Positions 31,886 through 42,884 of a stretch of DNA of 64,000 nucleotides are shown here, in pieces. Made by a program: the position numbers and the translations under genes. The notes below the pieces were generated by a model. That model was not told the DNA's origin. It ran no database searches and worked only from the letters and a program-made list of their open reading frames with translations. Every line of letters begins with the position of its first letter. Position 1 is the first letter of the stretch. Source of the stretch: Sorex araneus (taxonomy: Eukaryota > Chordata > Mammalia > Eulipotyphla > Soricidae); NCBI RefSeq assembly GCF_027595985.1, contig NC_073305.1, forward strand, positions 87,662,626 through 87,726,625, read 5' to 3'.

Positions 31886-32345
31886 ACCTTCTGAGTTATA
31901 TTTCTAGTCATTTTGTATGGACACTGTAAGAGATATATTAAGGTTAAAGGTGGCTCTTTCTGAGAACATCTCGCTATATATCCCAGGCTACAGTCCTCAG
32001 GCCAAATTAGTCTTTCCTAACCCTAGCAGGGTCCTTTTTCGGTTACTTCTTTTGGGGTCATGACAGTGTATTTCATGACCACGCTCTAATTTCTTATACT
32101 TCTTTTGGCTCTTAATCTGTCTCTTTTCAGGGTTAGCTTTCAGCTTGACCTGGGTCTATCCAAGTCCCTCACCGGGACCCTCCTTTGGAATTGTTAGGAA
32201 CTAAGGGCAACTAAGGTTTAAGTCAAGTAAAAATGAGAGATGCCCATATTATTCGGAGTCAGTTAACTCCCAATTTACAAAAGCACGGCATTAATTGCTT
32301 CCTGTGTCTATAAAAAGGACATTGTACTAAACTTTGCAAAGGACA
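31886..32345 (+). mobile_element. LTR-like interspersed repeat, copy 3
   Basis: The longest uninterrupted copy: 'ctagtcattttgtatggaca' through 'cctaaccctagcagggtcct', 'ggaactaagggcaactaagg' and a TATA-like 'ctataaaaagg' at about 32310. Confidence 0.65.
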
Positions 32346-32364
32346 TAAAGAGAAAAAGCAGTAT

Positions 32365-32612
32365 TTCGCTTCACTGTCACTGTCACTGTCATCCCTTTGC
32401 TCATCTATTTGCTTGAGCGGGCACCAGTAACGTCTCCAGTGTGAGACTTGTTGTTACTGTTTTTGGCATATCGAATACGCCATGGGTAGCTTGCCAGGCT
32501 CTGCCGTGTGGGCGAGATACTCTCGGTAGCTTGCCGGGCTCTCTAAGAGGGGCTGAGGAATCGAACCCGGGTCGGTCACGTGCAAGGCAAATGCCCTACC
32601 GCTGTGCTCCAT
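32365..32612 (-). mobile_element. RTE-tailed SINE, full length
   Basis: Tail '(cactgt)n' at 32372-32391, 'ggtagcttgccaggctctgc', 'ggaatcgaacccgggtcggt' B box. Flanks 'atttcgcttcac' and 'atttcacttac' look like a decayed target-site duplication. Confidence 0.9.
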
Positions 32613-32839
32613 ATTTCACTTACATATAAAAAATCCAGAGCCCTTAGAATTTGACTTTACCAGTTACTGAGTCTGACTTAGGGATATAGGTGATTAACAG
32701 ATAGGGGAAGCAAAGTGCAAAGGAGAGGTTAAAGATAAACATGGAGGATTGGGAGTGCCCAATCGGATTGGGTGTGATGGGTGTAACTCAATTAAACCTG
32801 AGCTTCCTGCAGGAGGAGCAAGGACAAACCAACGTTATC

Positions 32840-33385
32840 CAACAGCAGGCCAGACCCGTGACCTAAGCATTGGGAGGGGGGACACGAGGGCTGTGCCAGG
32901 CAGCTTCCGGCTCAGCTCCAGGGTAACTTTGCCCATAGCCTTGAAAGCCTCATCAAAGCTGGGAAGATGCTCTAGGATGCCCCTCACCCGTCATCTTCCA
33001 GCTTCCCAGAGGGGCCGTTGAAGTCTTTGGGCAGCAGTGATGGTGTGGATTGTTGTCATGAGGCCCTGTTGGTCATAGATGACCTTGTCACAGATATGGG
33101 CAAGCAGTCAAGGGTGCAGGAGGTATTGCTGACAATTTGTAAGTTGTCGACATTTCATGGCTCATGTTCACTATAAATGTGGGGGCAATGGCAGAGGGGA
33201 TGAGCACTCCTTTGGCTCTACCCTGCAAGTGAGCCCCGGCCTTCTCCAGGGCAGGAAGGCACCACAGGACTCCACGACATAATTCAGCATCAGCGACACC
33301 CCATTTAATGTGGCTAAGCTCTAGCTCCTAGAAGATGAAGGTGGGTTTCCCACGGCAAGCAAGCCTCATATTCTGAGCCATGGCT
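32840..33385 (-). pseudogene. GAPDH processed pseudogene, fragmentary
   Basis: Read on the minus strand, the sequence matches the middle of glyceraldehyde-3-phosphate dehydrogenase without introns. Recognisable pieces are IKWG-like, EKAGAHLQG, a damaged region around the catalytic-cysteine segment (ASCTTNCLAP in the enzyme), MTT-HTIT-A, and the GKV-PEL-GKL block. Several frame changes and stops interrupt it, and both ends of the gene are missing. It is a dead retrocopy in the GSTA4-CILK1 intergenic region. Confidence 0.88.
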
Positions 33386-33474
33386 AGTTCCGGGGCCCCT
33401 GAGCACTGCCCGTAATGACCCAAGTCTCCCCAACTGTCCACACCCCCCAAATAGTTTTGATTAACCTTATTTTG

Positions 33475-33632
33475 GTTATTTTGGTTTGGGGGCCACACCT
33501 GAGCATTGCTAGGGCTTACTCCTGCTCTGCACTCAGGAATCACTCCTGGCAGTACTCAGGGGACCATATAAGATGCTGGGGATTGAGTCCGGGTGGGCAG
33601 CATGCAAGGCAAGTGTCCGGACTCCAGACCAG
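33475..33632 (-). mobile_element. SOR-type SINE, diverged
   Basis: 'ttggtttgggggccacacct', 'gatgctggggattgagtccg'; the head end is lost. Confidence 0.75.
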
Positions 33633-33799
33633 GGCACATGGGAAATCTCGGGGTGGGGAGTAGATACTGGTGCTGCTCTATGCCCAGACGAGACCCCAAG
33701 AGGCCGCCCATGAACGGCTCCTCTGCTCCTGAATAGCCATGATCCCAGAGGCACACAAACCAATTTCAGAACCCAGTGGCTTCTGGCAGAAATCACTCT

Positions 33800-34170
33800 G
33801 AACTTAACTACTAAAATACCAGAAATCCCAAATCATATGCTCTTCATTATCAGCAATACCAAACAGATTATCAAATGAAGACTTTTTGTTAATTGTTAAC
33901 AAAGGTCTAGTTGTTAGGGGGAAATTCCAAATAATAATAGTGGGTTTTCTGTTGAAACATTGAATGTAACCGAAGTAAAAAGAGTCAAGTGAAAATCATC
34001 TGCCACACAGGCAGGGTAGGGGGTGGGATGAGGGGTATACTGGGGTTCTTGGTGGTGGAACATGTGCACATGTGAAGGGACAGGTGTTTGGTCATTGTAT
34101 GACTGAGACTTAAACCTGAAAGCTTTGTAACTGTTCTCACGATGATTCAATAAAAAAAATTTTTTTTAAA
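33800..34170 (+). mobile_element. Composite (VNTR/L1-like) element, 5'-truncated
   Basis: One unit ('cttcattatcagcaatacca', 'ataatagtgggttttctgtt'), G-rich run, 'ttggtggtggaacatgtgca', and poly-A at 34150-34174. The full element at 34183 is inserted right behind its tail. Confidence 0.75.
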
Positions 34171-34182
34171 AAAAGAAGTTGT

Positions 34183-35622
34183 CCTTTTGTGCCGCCACTC
34201 GAGATCGACCCCAGAGGCAACTGAACTACTTTGGGCACCCCCAAAATGCCTCCAAACTGTGTGCTCGGAGCTACTGGCCCAGGCGCCGCCAGCGAGTGAT
34301 GCAATTACCAAAAGAATTTTCCCTGGACTTCATATAGAAATCCAAAACCTCGCGGCTGCGATAACAGCTGCGTGACCTAATATCTCTTGATTGTCAGCAA
34401 CGTGTAAATGTTCCTTTTTAGCAGGGCTTACCGTGGGGGGAAACTCCAAACAATAGTACTGAGTTTTTTGTTGAAGGGTAAAAGATTGTAGTGATAGAAT
34501 TTTAGGCAGAATTTTCCCTGGACTTTATATAGAAACACAAAACCACGCGGCCGCGGCAGCCTAATGTCATCTAATCATCAGCAATATGAAATGGTTCCTT
34601 TGTAACGGGCTGGACTTTGGGGGGACCATAATAGGGTTAAAGTTTGTAGTGACGTGTAATTTCTGGCTGTACTTTCCCTGGACTTTATACAGAAATTCAA
34701 AGCTGCGAGGCTGCTGCCATGGCCGCGCGACCTAATGTCATTTAATCATAACCAATATGAAATGGTTCCTTTTTAACTGGTTGGACTTTGGTGGGAAATC
34801 CTAACAAGAATAGTAAGTCTTTTGCTGAAATATTGAAGTCAATCAAAGTGGTAGCCATCTCTATAGACTGAACTAAGCCATATCCCCACGCCGGCTGAGA
34901 AGAAATATCCTTCTTTCTCGGGAAGAAACTCGGCGTGGCGTTAACCATAGTATGATGTCCATTAAGCTGACACGGACCTGGTGGCGTGGGAATGGGATAC
35001 AAGGGAATAAATTATTATGTACTTGGAACAGCGGGACGCTGGTGGAACCTCGAGCTGGGGCCGATACCAGCGTATTACTTTTGGTTCCAGAAACTGCTGG
35101 CAGACATTCTACCAGACTATCAACTAAGCCAGAGCCCCACGCCGGCTGATGACGGGAAATAACCATCTTTTTCTTTGTTTTTTTTCCCTTTGTCAGGCAG
35201 TGTGGTGATTACTAAACAGGAGTGAACTCGGAGGCACGGGATGGGGGGGGGGGGAATAGAAAAGTTATGTAACAAACAGCGGGACTTAATATCTCTACAT
35301 TCTCAGCAATGGAGAGCTATCAAATGCTTCCTTGACAGTAGGACTGTCTTTTCTTTTTTGGGGGGAAACCCTAGCAACAATAGTGAGTTAGGTTGAAACA
35401 TGGAATGTAACCAAGATAAAGCGTAAACGAAGTGAAATTTATCACTTTCAAGGGTGGGGACTGGGGAGGTGGGAGGGGGCGGGAGGTATAATGGGGTGGT
35501 TGGTGATGGAATATGGGCACTGGTGAAGGGAAGGGTGTTTGAGTATTGTATAACTGACATAATCCTGAGAAAACTATGTAACCCTCCACATGGTGATTCA
35601 ATAAAATTTATAAAAAAAAAAA
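34183..35622 (+). mobile_element. Composite non-coding retroelement, apparently full length (1.44 kb)
   Basis: Order: a ~130-bp 5' part of moderate GC ('gccgccactcgagatcgacc'); three ~160-195-bp tandem units beginning 'aattttccctggactt' near 34313, 34508 and 34670; a middle part in which 'ccccacgccggctga' occurs twice (about 34889 and 35128); a fourth, partial unit at about 35285; a G-rich tract; the shared 3' end 'tggtgatggaatatgggcac'; and poly-A. The direct repeat 'aaaagaagttgt' lies at 34171-34182 and 35621-35632. No ORF of note. Confidence 0.7.
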
Positions 35623-35689
35623 AAGAAGTTGTAAAACACCAAAATTCCAAGGTAGGAGTTAATGATGTTATCTGGTGGTGATGGTGGGG

Positions 35690-35845
35690 TTTTGTTTTGT
35701 TTTGGGGTCACACCAAGTGATGCTCAAAGGATTCATTACTCTGTGCACAGAAGGAACCGCTGGCGGTACTTGGGGGATCATACAAGGCGCAGGGGGCTGG
35801 AACCAGCCCGGGTGGTGTATACTGTCTCTAAAATCAACACATTCA
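35690..35845 (-). mobile_element. Old SOR-type SINE
   Basis: 'tttggggtcacaccaagtga', 'gatgctcaaaggattcatta'; head lost. Confidence 0.6.
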
Positions 35846-35964
35846 AACCAGAACTGAGAGCTCAATGAGGTATTGTACATGTTCTTTATGTGACTGCAAG
35901 GTCTGACCCACCTCTTCCACTCCCCCCTTCCAAAATAAGAAAGAAAACCCACGGAGAGCATTAC

Positions 35965-38900
35965 AAGCAATTTTTCTTAAATTGTTACTTTTTATTTGGA
36001 ACAGGAGAATTTTTCTTAAGTTAACATTCTTCTTCTTTTTTTAAAATACATTAGGAGAAACTAATCAAAAAGCAACATTTTATTTCAGAAGGGATTTGCC
36101 TAAGTGGCTTTCTGTCCTCCTATGCTCCCATTTCAATGAATATTTTGCTTTGTCCCAGTTACTCTCTGGTGATCAAGACGAGATTTCATTGTTATCTGTG
36201 CTGCAAGATCTCACATCAGAAAACTGTTCAGGACATTTTTAACTCACACTGCAGTGTCTTTAAGAAACTGATAATACAGATTAATGTGATATATGCCTCC
36301 AGTTTGTCCTCTTAATAGTTCCCAAGAGAAGGTACTCAAAATCAATCATATATAAAATACAGTACTTTGGTTGGAAATTGTAAAAATAATTCTAAAAATT
36401 GACCAGACATATCAAACAAACAAATTGCTACAGTATGCCTTAAGTGATATAAAATATGCATCATGTTAAACATTTTCATATGAACAAACATATTGCTTTT
36501 GGTCATACACTGAGCTGAAACACAAAGCCTGCATTCTTTCTCTCTTCTAAATGGCACAAAACAATGGCATGATGGTAGGGAGATGCTATTTCATGAGAAA
36601 GCATGGTGCCCATGAATTCCAACAGTACCAGTATTTGTAATGAAAAACAAAAGAACGTATTTTTTTTTATATGACACACGTTGCCTTGGTTATAGTTTCT
36701 CTTTCTCTCTCTCACTCACTCTCTATCTTTCTTTGTACCCCAGCTCTGATAACTCTGGAAAATAACACAGCATCAATTGATTAGATGTATACAGTCCTTC
36801 AAACTACAGAGGGTCTAAAAACTGAACATTAATTTTCTTCCTGCTAAAATCTATCCAACATAAACTGGGTGAGGGTCTAGTCAGTAATGGAACTTTATTA
36901 TAAAATAATGATCACACAAGAGTAGCTTTTGTGCCCAGGTGGCCTTCCCTGCTGTGTACACATGCATTCCTCAACACCCCACCCTGGTCTCTAAACCTTT
37001 GGGGGTATAGAATGAAAGCCAGCCCTTGTCTTCCTGGAAAGCTTTTAGACCAGAAATGAGGTACAGTGATGGAGAGGTACAGTTTATAATGCATCATTGC
37101 TACTGGTGTCTCGCAGTACCTTTTCATTTTGAAGTTACTAAAACTATATATGCAACTGGTAAAATGTTATTTTTACTGAACAAAAAATGGTCACTATAAA
37201 AATCCCTTCTGTAGTATACAGCATGTACACACAATCTGCCCTGTGCCCCTTCTGGGGGAGAAGTACTTCATGGGCTCTTACTAATTCTCTAACGTTTACA
37301 TTGTGTTTTCAGTCTTCTAGTTTTCTCAGCTGCTTATCAGCATCACGAGTTTTCAATAAATAAATGTTAGATACTTCCCCAAGGGAAGTTGTTTGCTGAT
37401 GAAGAGAGAGAAGAGTGAAATGAAGAAGAGTGAAGTATTTTCTGAGTTTGGGTCCTATTAAAGTTTTAGGGAAAAAATTGATAATGTGTAACTGTAATCA
37501 TCTGAACATAAGGTAGAATGTGAAGAATAGGGAACCCACAATCTACTTCATTCTCTATTGGGTATTTATAGTTTAAACCAGCCTAAAACCAGAACAATAA
37601 TGGGAAAGTTTCAGATTAAATTACTTTTTTATACATAATACAAAAAAGGAAAATAAATATTGTTAGTCTCATAGTAAAGAACTCATCTCTGAAAACATTT
37701 TTTCCTGTGTTTTTTAGATGAGCGGAGAATATAATACAGAAATAAATTCAGCTTCAAGTTGTGCTTTCATGTACATATTTATTTTCTGAAATTCTGCTGC
37801 CAGTTTGCTAACAGGAAAAGATTACCTAGCAAATCCACACCCACTGTGTGCTTTTCTCAGGCCCCCAGGAATCCAAGTGGTTGTTCAAGGGCATTCTTGA
37901 GCCAGACTGTCTAAAGCACGAACGGCTCTCTGGTTTTAGGATATGGCTCTCGGGGATTTATTTAGGTTGAAATACACAATTAATACATCAAAACAGTACT
38001 GGACCAAATTGTCAGGCTGAGCCATAATCCATGTGCTGATGATGTTCATGTTAATCTATGAAAATGATAATTTCATACAACTTCAACTTGTTCCATCCTG
38101 AAGCCTGGGAGCGAAGCAGAAGAGCAGCTAGAGTCACCCTGCGAGGATGTTTTGACACCATTGTGTTCAATGACTGACCTCCTCTCTTGCCTTTAAGGAA
38201 ATTGTGTGTGGTGGCCAACATGCTCTACAGAGATGCTCGAAGTGCGGACCTTTTGTCCTTTCCTGTATCCATACTAGCTTTGTCGTTTTCAAAATTGCTG
38301 TAAACATTCCTCTCAGTGGACTTGCCTCTGTCTAACAAATAGAGTTTTGACGGTGGAAAGAAACTACACAAGGGGTAAGAGTCAAGTGTGGCACACTATG
38401 GACCCCGACATCTGGGTAATGGTGATGTCCCAGAGAGAGAAACCTCTGTCATAAATTTTTTTCTGCTCCCCAGATTGCCCTGAGAATTTGGCCGGAGTCG
38501 ATTGTTTGTTCTTAACTAGACCCGGAGAACTGAATTGAATATAAAATCATACCAGTTATTATAAAAAAAATATATAGACTGACTGCTGCTTGGAAATTTA
38601 GCTTTTTCATGAACCTAGACAGGGATCCAAGTTAAACTGAGTATGTTGGCCAGGATGCCAGGGATCCTTTTAACTTGAAAAACTTTTTGTGGGAACTTTT
38701 ACAACTCGATCTTAAAGATGGAAGAAAACGAATCTAGCATCGTATGATAGAGTTTGGCTTTATGAGATGGCTCCAAACAGCAGAAAGGGTGTCGAAAAAA
38801 ATCCTCTCAAACCTTTATTTAGACTTCTTTTATCTGGGGAACAAAAGCAAAATGAAGAGAACTACATATGAGTTCTTTTAGAACAGCAGAGTGATTTCAA

Positions 38901-39503
38901 AGAAATCAAATCAGTAATAGAATACTAAGAAAAGGAAAAGATCATTTTTTCTAGTGAACTTGTCAGTTCAAGGAAGACTGAGGTACCTATGTGCCACATT
39001 TAAAACATAACTACTTCAAAAAAAAATAAAGTAAATTTTAAGCACTTTACAAATATCCGCACACCTTGAATAAAGAAGGTTTTACCACGTAGCCTTAAAT
39101 TGCACCCCTGTTGCAATACTGCATCAATATTATGTTGTTTCTTTTTTTAAATCTGTATAAAATATTATCTGGAACCCCAAAGGAAAATCAATTAATCTTT
39201 AAAAATTTTGTTACAAAGCTAACTGTAGAAAATGCTCAAACATAATCCATATATACAAAATGCTGTTGTTTAAGAAAATAAGGGGACCCAGTTTTAGAAC
39301 AAAATAATTTTGTACAAAAAAGGGTATTGCATTTAAATCAATATTTAAAAAAAAAGACCCTTAAAAAGAATATTGAAATGTCTTAGTTCTGAAGAATAAC
39401 TATAAAGTGTCCATTCACTCTGACATCCTCCGAGAGTTCTTTGCGGGTGAAACACCAGTGGGCCCACAGCAGAGTCCGGCGTTCTGCCCCGTGAGTCCGT
39501 GAG
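35965..39503 (-). other. CILK1: CILK1 3' UTR (long, repeat-free)
   Basis: After the stop codon about 3.5 kb carries no recognisable SINE, LINE or long microsatellite, unlike every other stretch of this length outside the 7SK promoter. A minus-strand AATAAA (plus tttatt) lies at 35991-35996 near the end of the repeat-free block, and others occur further up. I take it as the 3' UTR in the terminal exon; the exact cleavage site is a guess. Confidence 0.65.
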
Positions 39504-39658
39504 TCACCGCCGAGATGCATACTTGGAAGCCCAGTCCGTCCGGCCGTGCACTGGCTGGGCAGCCGGAGGCCGGGGCACCAACCCAGGAGTGCTTCTAGGC
39601 TGGGTGTGGAAAAAAGGTCTCCCAGGATGAGGTCTCACAGCCTTGAGAGAAGAATAAC
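39504..39658 (-). CDS. CILK1: CILK1 last coding exon (residues 583-633) with stop
   Basis: Encodes [20 protein letters not shown], then [20 protein letters not shown] and [10 protein letters not shown], with a TGA stop at 39506-39504. The C-terminus is identical in pattern to human CILK1. The acceptor is 'attacag'. Confidence 0.97.
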
Positions 39659-39750
39659 CTGTAATGAAAGAGAAGGGTGGACTCGAGATGGGCAGGAGTT
39701 TGCACCAAGCACTGACCTCCTGGAGGGGCAAAATTCTGAGGTCATGGCTC

Positions 39751-39905
39751 ATCTTTTTTTTTTTTTTGCCACACTTGGCGAAGCTCAGGCTCACTCTTGG
39801 CTCTGCACTCAAAGATCACTCCTGGTGATGCTGCTCGGGGGCCATATCCATGCCGCGGGGATTGAACCAGTTCAGTCAGTGGAAGGCGAACACCTTATCT
39901 CCTGC
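39751..39905 (-). mobile_element. Old SOR-type SINE
   Basis: T-run, 'gccacacttggcgaagctca', 'gctcactcttggctctgcac'. Confidence 0.75.
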
Positions 39906-40004
39906 CTTATCTGTCTGTGCATCATCCCTCTTTTGCTTTTGCCCGACTGCCTTGTAACTTGGCAGCTTCTTCCAATGGGCTGCCCCTTCCAAAGCTCGCC
40001 AGAG

Positions 40005-40180
40005 GGGCTGGACCAATACCACAGCGGGTAGGGCGTTTGCCTTGCACACGGCCGACCCTGGTTCGTTTCCTAGCATCTCATATGGTCCCCTGAGCACTGC
40101 CAGGAGTGATTCCTCAGTGCAGAGCCAGGAGTAACCCCTGTGCATCGCCAGGTGTGACCCAAAAAGGAAAAAAAAAGCCA
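40005..40180 (+). mobile_element. SOR-type SINE
   Basis: 'ggggctggaccaataccaca' to poly-A; flanked by 'tcgccagag' at 39996-40004 and about 40186-40194. Confidence 0.92.
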
Positions 40181-40604
40181 AAGGTCGCCAGAGACTGCCC
40201 AGCTCCACCACCCCGACCCTTACTGTGATCAATGCAACAGTCTCCCCATTGGTTTTTCTGCTACTGGCCTTGCTTCTGGCTGTCAATCTAGTGACAACCG
40301 GGGACTACTGAGGTGAGCCTGAAGGTGGGAGCCAGGTACCCGAGTCCTGCCTCAAAGCCCAGGCACCTTAGAATCCCACTTGTCCCACAAAGCCAGGTGT
40401 GCTCACTCACACCCTTCTGATCTTGTTCCTCAATGTCTCCCTTGCAATGAGGTCTTCTTTGGCTACTCTACCTAAGAGACAATCTGCACCCCAAACTCCA
40501 ACACTCCAAGCATACTTTTTCCCCAACCTCTGGTCTAGCTGTCTCTGTTTTTCTCCTCTGCACCTAGCATGGTCTGTGGAGTACAAGGTCTACCAGAACA
40601 GAGA

Positions 40605-40700
40605 GACCTTCCTACTGTTACTTTTTCTGGTCCCGGGAATTGAACCCAAGGCCTCACACATGCAAGGCAAGTGCTCTTTCACTGAGCTACATCCCCGGTT
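40605..40700 (-). mobile_element. Short tRNA-derived SINE-like element, inverted
   Basis: 'gggaattgaacccaaggcct', 'tttcactgagctacatcccc' is an inverted tRNA-Ala-like head of the type at 8550. Confidence 0.5.
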
Positions 40701-40734
40701 CTAAGATGGGTACTTTATTTTATTTTACTCTTCT

Positions 40735-40905
40735 CAGTTTTGGAGCCACACTTGGGCTATGCTCACAGATGACTCCTGGTTCTGCCCTCGGGGATCACTT
40801 TTGGGGGGCTCAGGAGACTATCAGGGGTGCCCAGGATCAAACCCGGGTTGGCCGCATGTGAGGTCAGTGCCCTGCCTGCTGTTCTATCTCCCCAGCCCCT
40901 GGCAG
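40735..40905 (-). mobile_element. Old SOR-type SINE
   Basis: 'tttggagccacacttgggct', 'caggatcaaacccgggttgg', 'ttctatctccccagcccc'. Confidence 0.75.
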
Positions 40906-40919
40906 TTTATGTTTTGGAC

Positions 40920-41100
40920 TGTGTGTTTTCAATGTCTCAGTTTTATTTGCAGCATTGTGATTTACAATACTGATTTACAACGATGGGGTCTGTGCATATA
41001 ATGACTGTTCCCACACCATACCCTCCACCAGAGGGTCGGCTGTCCTCCACCACTGTCTATGTCCGTTTCTCCCAAGCCCCCAGACCTAACTTCTTCCTGT
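40920..41100 (-). mobile_element. L1-like 3' end, inverted
   Basis: 'tgtgatttacaatactgatt', 'catataatgactgttcccac', 'accataccctccaccagagg' resemble other inverted 3' ends here, in a different subfamily. Confidence 0.5.
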
Positions 41101-41235
41101 TGTGATGCGTAAGTTCCTACATAGACCAGTTCTTGGGAATTCTGTCTGTCTGCATTTAGGGCTGCTAAGTAGACAGCAGTTGTTCAGTAATTGTATCCCG
41201 AACCCATTCATAAACTGATGTGAACACGTACTTAC

Positions 41236-41358
41236 CAGGGGGAGGGTCTGGAATGGGCGCCAGGTGTACCCTCTGCACAGCAGAACCTATCTCTTTTTTC
41301 AGAAAGGAAGGGATGTAGTTTCCTGTCAGTCCGCTGGAACTCGGGGAGCCGGAACCTA
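41236..41358 (-). CDS. CILK1: CILK1 exon: tail (residues 542-583)
   Basis: This 123-nt exon encodes [20 protein letters not shown] and [20 protein letters not shown]. The acceptor is 'gcatcag' and the donor 'gtaagt'. It keeps phase 1 at both ends like its neighbours. Confidence 0.95.
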
Positions 41359-41492
41359 CTGATGCGTGGAAACAAAAGCTCATTATTACGCATAGACATG
41401 ATCCCCACAGGCTTAATGGACAGCAGGGGGACAACCAAAGGTAACTGGGGGGAGGAGGAGAGAATGATAAAAACAATAAACTCTGAGCAGTT

Positions 41493-41536
41493 CACCCCAC
41501 CCCACCCCACCACACCACACCACACCACACCACACC
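41493..41536. repeat. (CCCCA)n/(CCACA)n pentanucleotide repeat
   Basis: Four CCCCA-type units followed by about five CCACA units. Confidence 0.9.
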
Positions 41537-41827
41537 TTCAAGGAGCACAGGAGGGACCAAGACGGGGTTGCGACCCCCATCTCCCACCACCGTCCTCCCA
41601 CACACATAGGGACGTGGGCTGGTTTGCTAAAGAAATAGAACACATGGACTTTTCTTTCTTTCCAGAATAATCAACATAAATTATTCTAAAATTTGCTCCC
41701 CTTTGCCATAGCACAGGACAGTTTACCTCCCAAGTCAACCTCTTATCCAATCAACACGTTATTTTGCTATTACGAAGGCTTCTACATGAAATATTCCTAT
41801 CCATAATTAGAAGAACTTGCTATTCTT

Positions 41828-42003
41828 TTTTTTTTTTGGCTTTCTGGGTCACACTCAGTGATGCTCAGAGGTTACTCCTGGCTCTGCACTGAGGAATCAC
41901 TCCTGGTGATGCTCGGAGGACCATATGGAATGCTGGGAATCAAACCCGGGTCGGCCGTGTGCAAGGCAAACGCCCTACCCACTGTGCTATCACTCCAGCC
42001 CCA
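41828..42003 (-). mobile_element. SOR-type SINE
   Basis: Young inverted copy; 'ttgctattctt' at 41817-41827 repeats at about 42006-42016. Confidence 0.92.
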
Positions 42004-42029
42004 AATTTGCTATTCTTAAACTACATTCA

Positions 42030-42210
42030 TCATATATGATTTCGTTTGAGGGCCACACAGAGCAATGCTCAGGGCTCACTCTTGACTCTGTGTTGAGATC
42101 ACTCCTGATGGTGACGTTTGGGGGATCATATGTGGCACTGGGGGATCATAAATGGCGCTGGGGATGCGACCAGTCAGTCTTACCTGCTATACTATCTTTA
42201 CAGCCATATA
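42030..42210 (-). mobile_element. Old SOR-type SINE
   Basis: 'tttgagggccacacagagca', with a local duplication of 'tgggggatcata' at 42118 and 42140. Confidence 0.65.
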
Positions 42211-42409
42211 TTTGTTTATTTTTTAATGCTATTTCTATGGCAAGAGTGCCTTAAGGATTAGAATCCTAAGCTATTCATCTTCCTATTCTACGAAGGGATG
42301 CCTCAGATGAATGAGGATACGTACATACTAGATGGATGCCAAGAAGATCTTTCATAAGCCTTAGGAGTTAAGCTTAAAGGGATCCATAGAATACAGAAGG
42401 ATGCTATCA

Positions 42410-42665
42410 TCACTGTCATTCATCACTGTCACTGTCATCCCGTTGCTCATCGATTTGCTCAAGCGGGCACCAGTAATGTCTCCATTGCGAGATTTGTTGT
42501 TACTGTTTTGGGCATATTGAATATGACACGGGGAGCTTGCCAGGCTCTACTGTGCGGGTGAGATACTCTCAGTAGCTTGCTGGGCTCTCCAAGAGGGGCA
42601 GAGGAATCGAATCTGCGTTGGCTGCGTGCAAGGCAAACACCCAACCCACTGTGCTATTGCTCCAG
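42410..42665 (-). mobile_element. RTE-tailed SINE with 14-bp target-site duplication
   Basis: 'gaaggatgctatca' at 42396-42409 and 42666-42679. Tail '(cactgtcat)' variants, body and tRNA-like head complete. This is the clearest proof that the family moves by retrotransposition. Confidence 0.94.
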
Positions 42666-42703
42666 GAAGGATGCTATCAGGGGCCATTAAACAAACGGAA
42701 GAT

Positions 42704-42884
42704 GGGGGCTGGAGAGATAGCACAGCGGGTAGGGCGTTTGCCTTGCACGCGGCCGACCCAGGTTCAAATCCCAGCATCCCATATGGTCCCCTGAGCACGG
42801 CCAGGGGTAATTCCTGAGTGCAGAGCCAGGAGTAACCCCTGTGCATCGCCAGATGTGACCCAAAAAAGCAAAAAAAAAAAACAA
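42704..42884 (+). mobile_element. SOR-type SINE, reference copy
   Basis: Layout of the family: tRNA-related head 'ggggctggagagatagcaca' with A box 'tagcacagcgggtagg' and B box 'ggttcaaatcc'; body 'cagcatcccatatggtcccc', 'gagcacggccaggggtaatt', 'cctgagtgcagagccaggag', 'taacccctgtgcatcgccag'; end 'gtgacccaaaaaagc' and poly-A. About 180 bp. The A-tail implies L1 as the partner. Recurrent antisense open frames of 60-75 codons found at many copies are by-products of this sequence. Confidence 0.94.

Larger units (their letters stand above)
39659..41235 (-). other. CILK1: CILK1 last intron
   Basis: Contains four SINE copies and an inverted L1-like 3' end (40920-41100). 40200-40600 and 41100-41235 are unassigned. 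Confidence 0.85.

Noticed and set aside
42547-42884. Recurring open frames of 60-100 codons with the same peptide (containing GYSWLCTQ and GPYGMLG) at dozens of places
   Set aside because: They are the reverse strand of the SOR-type SINE and not a gene family.
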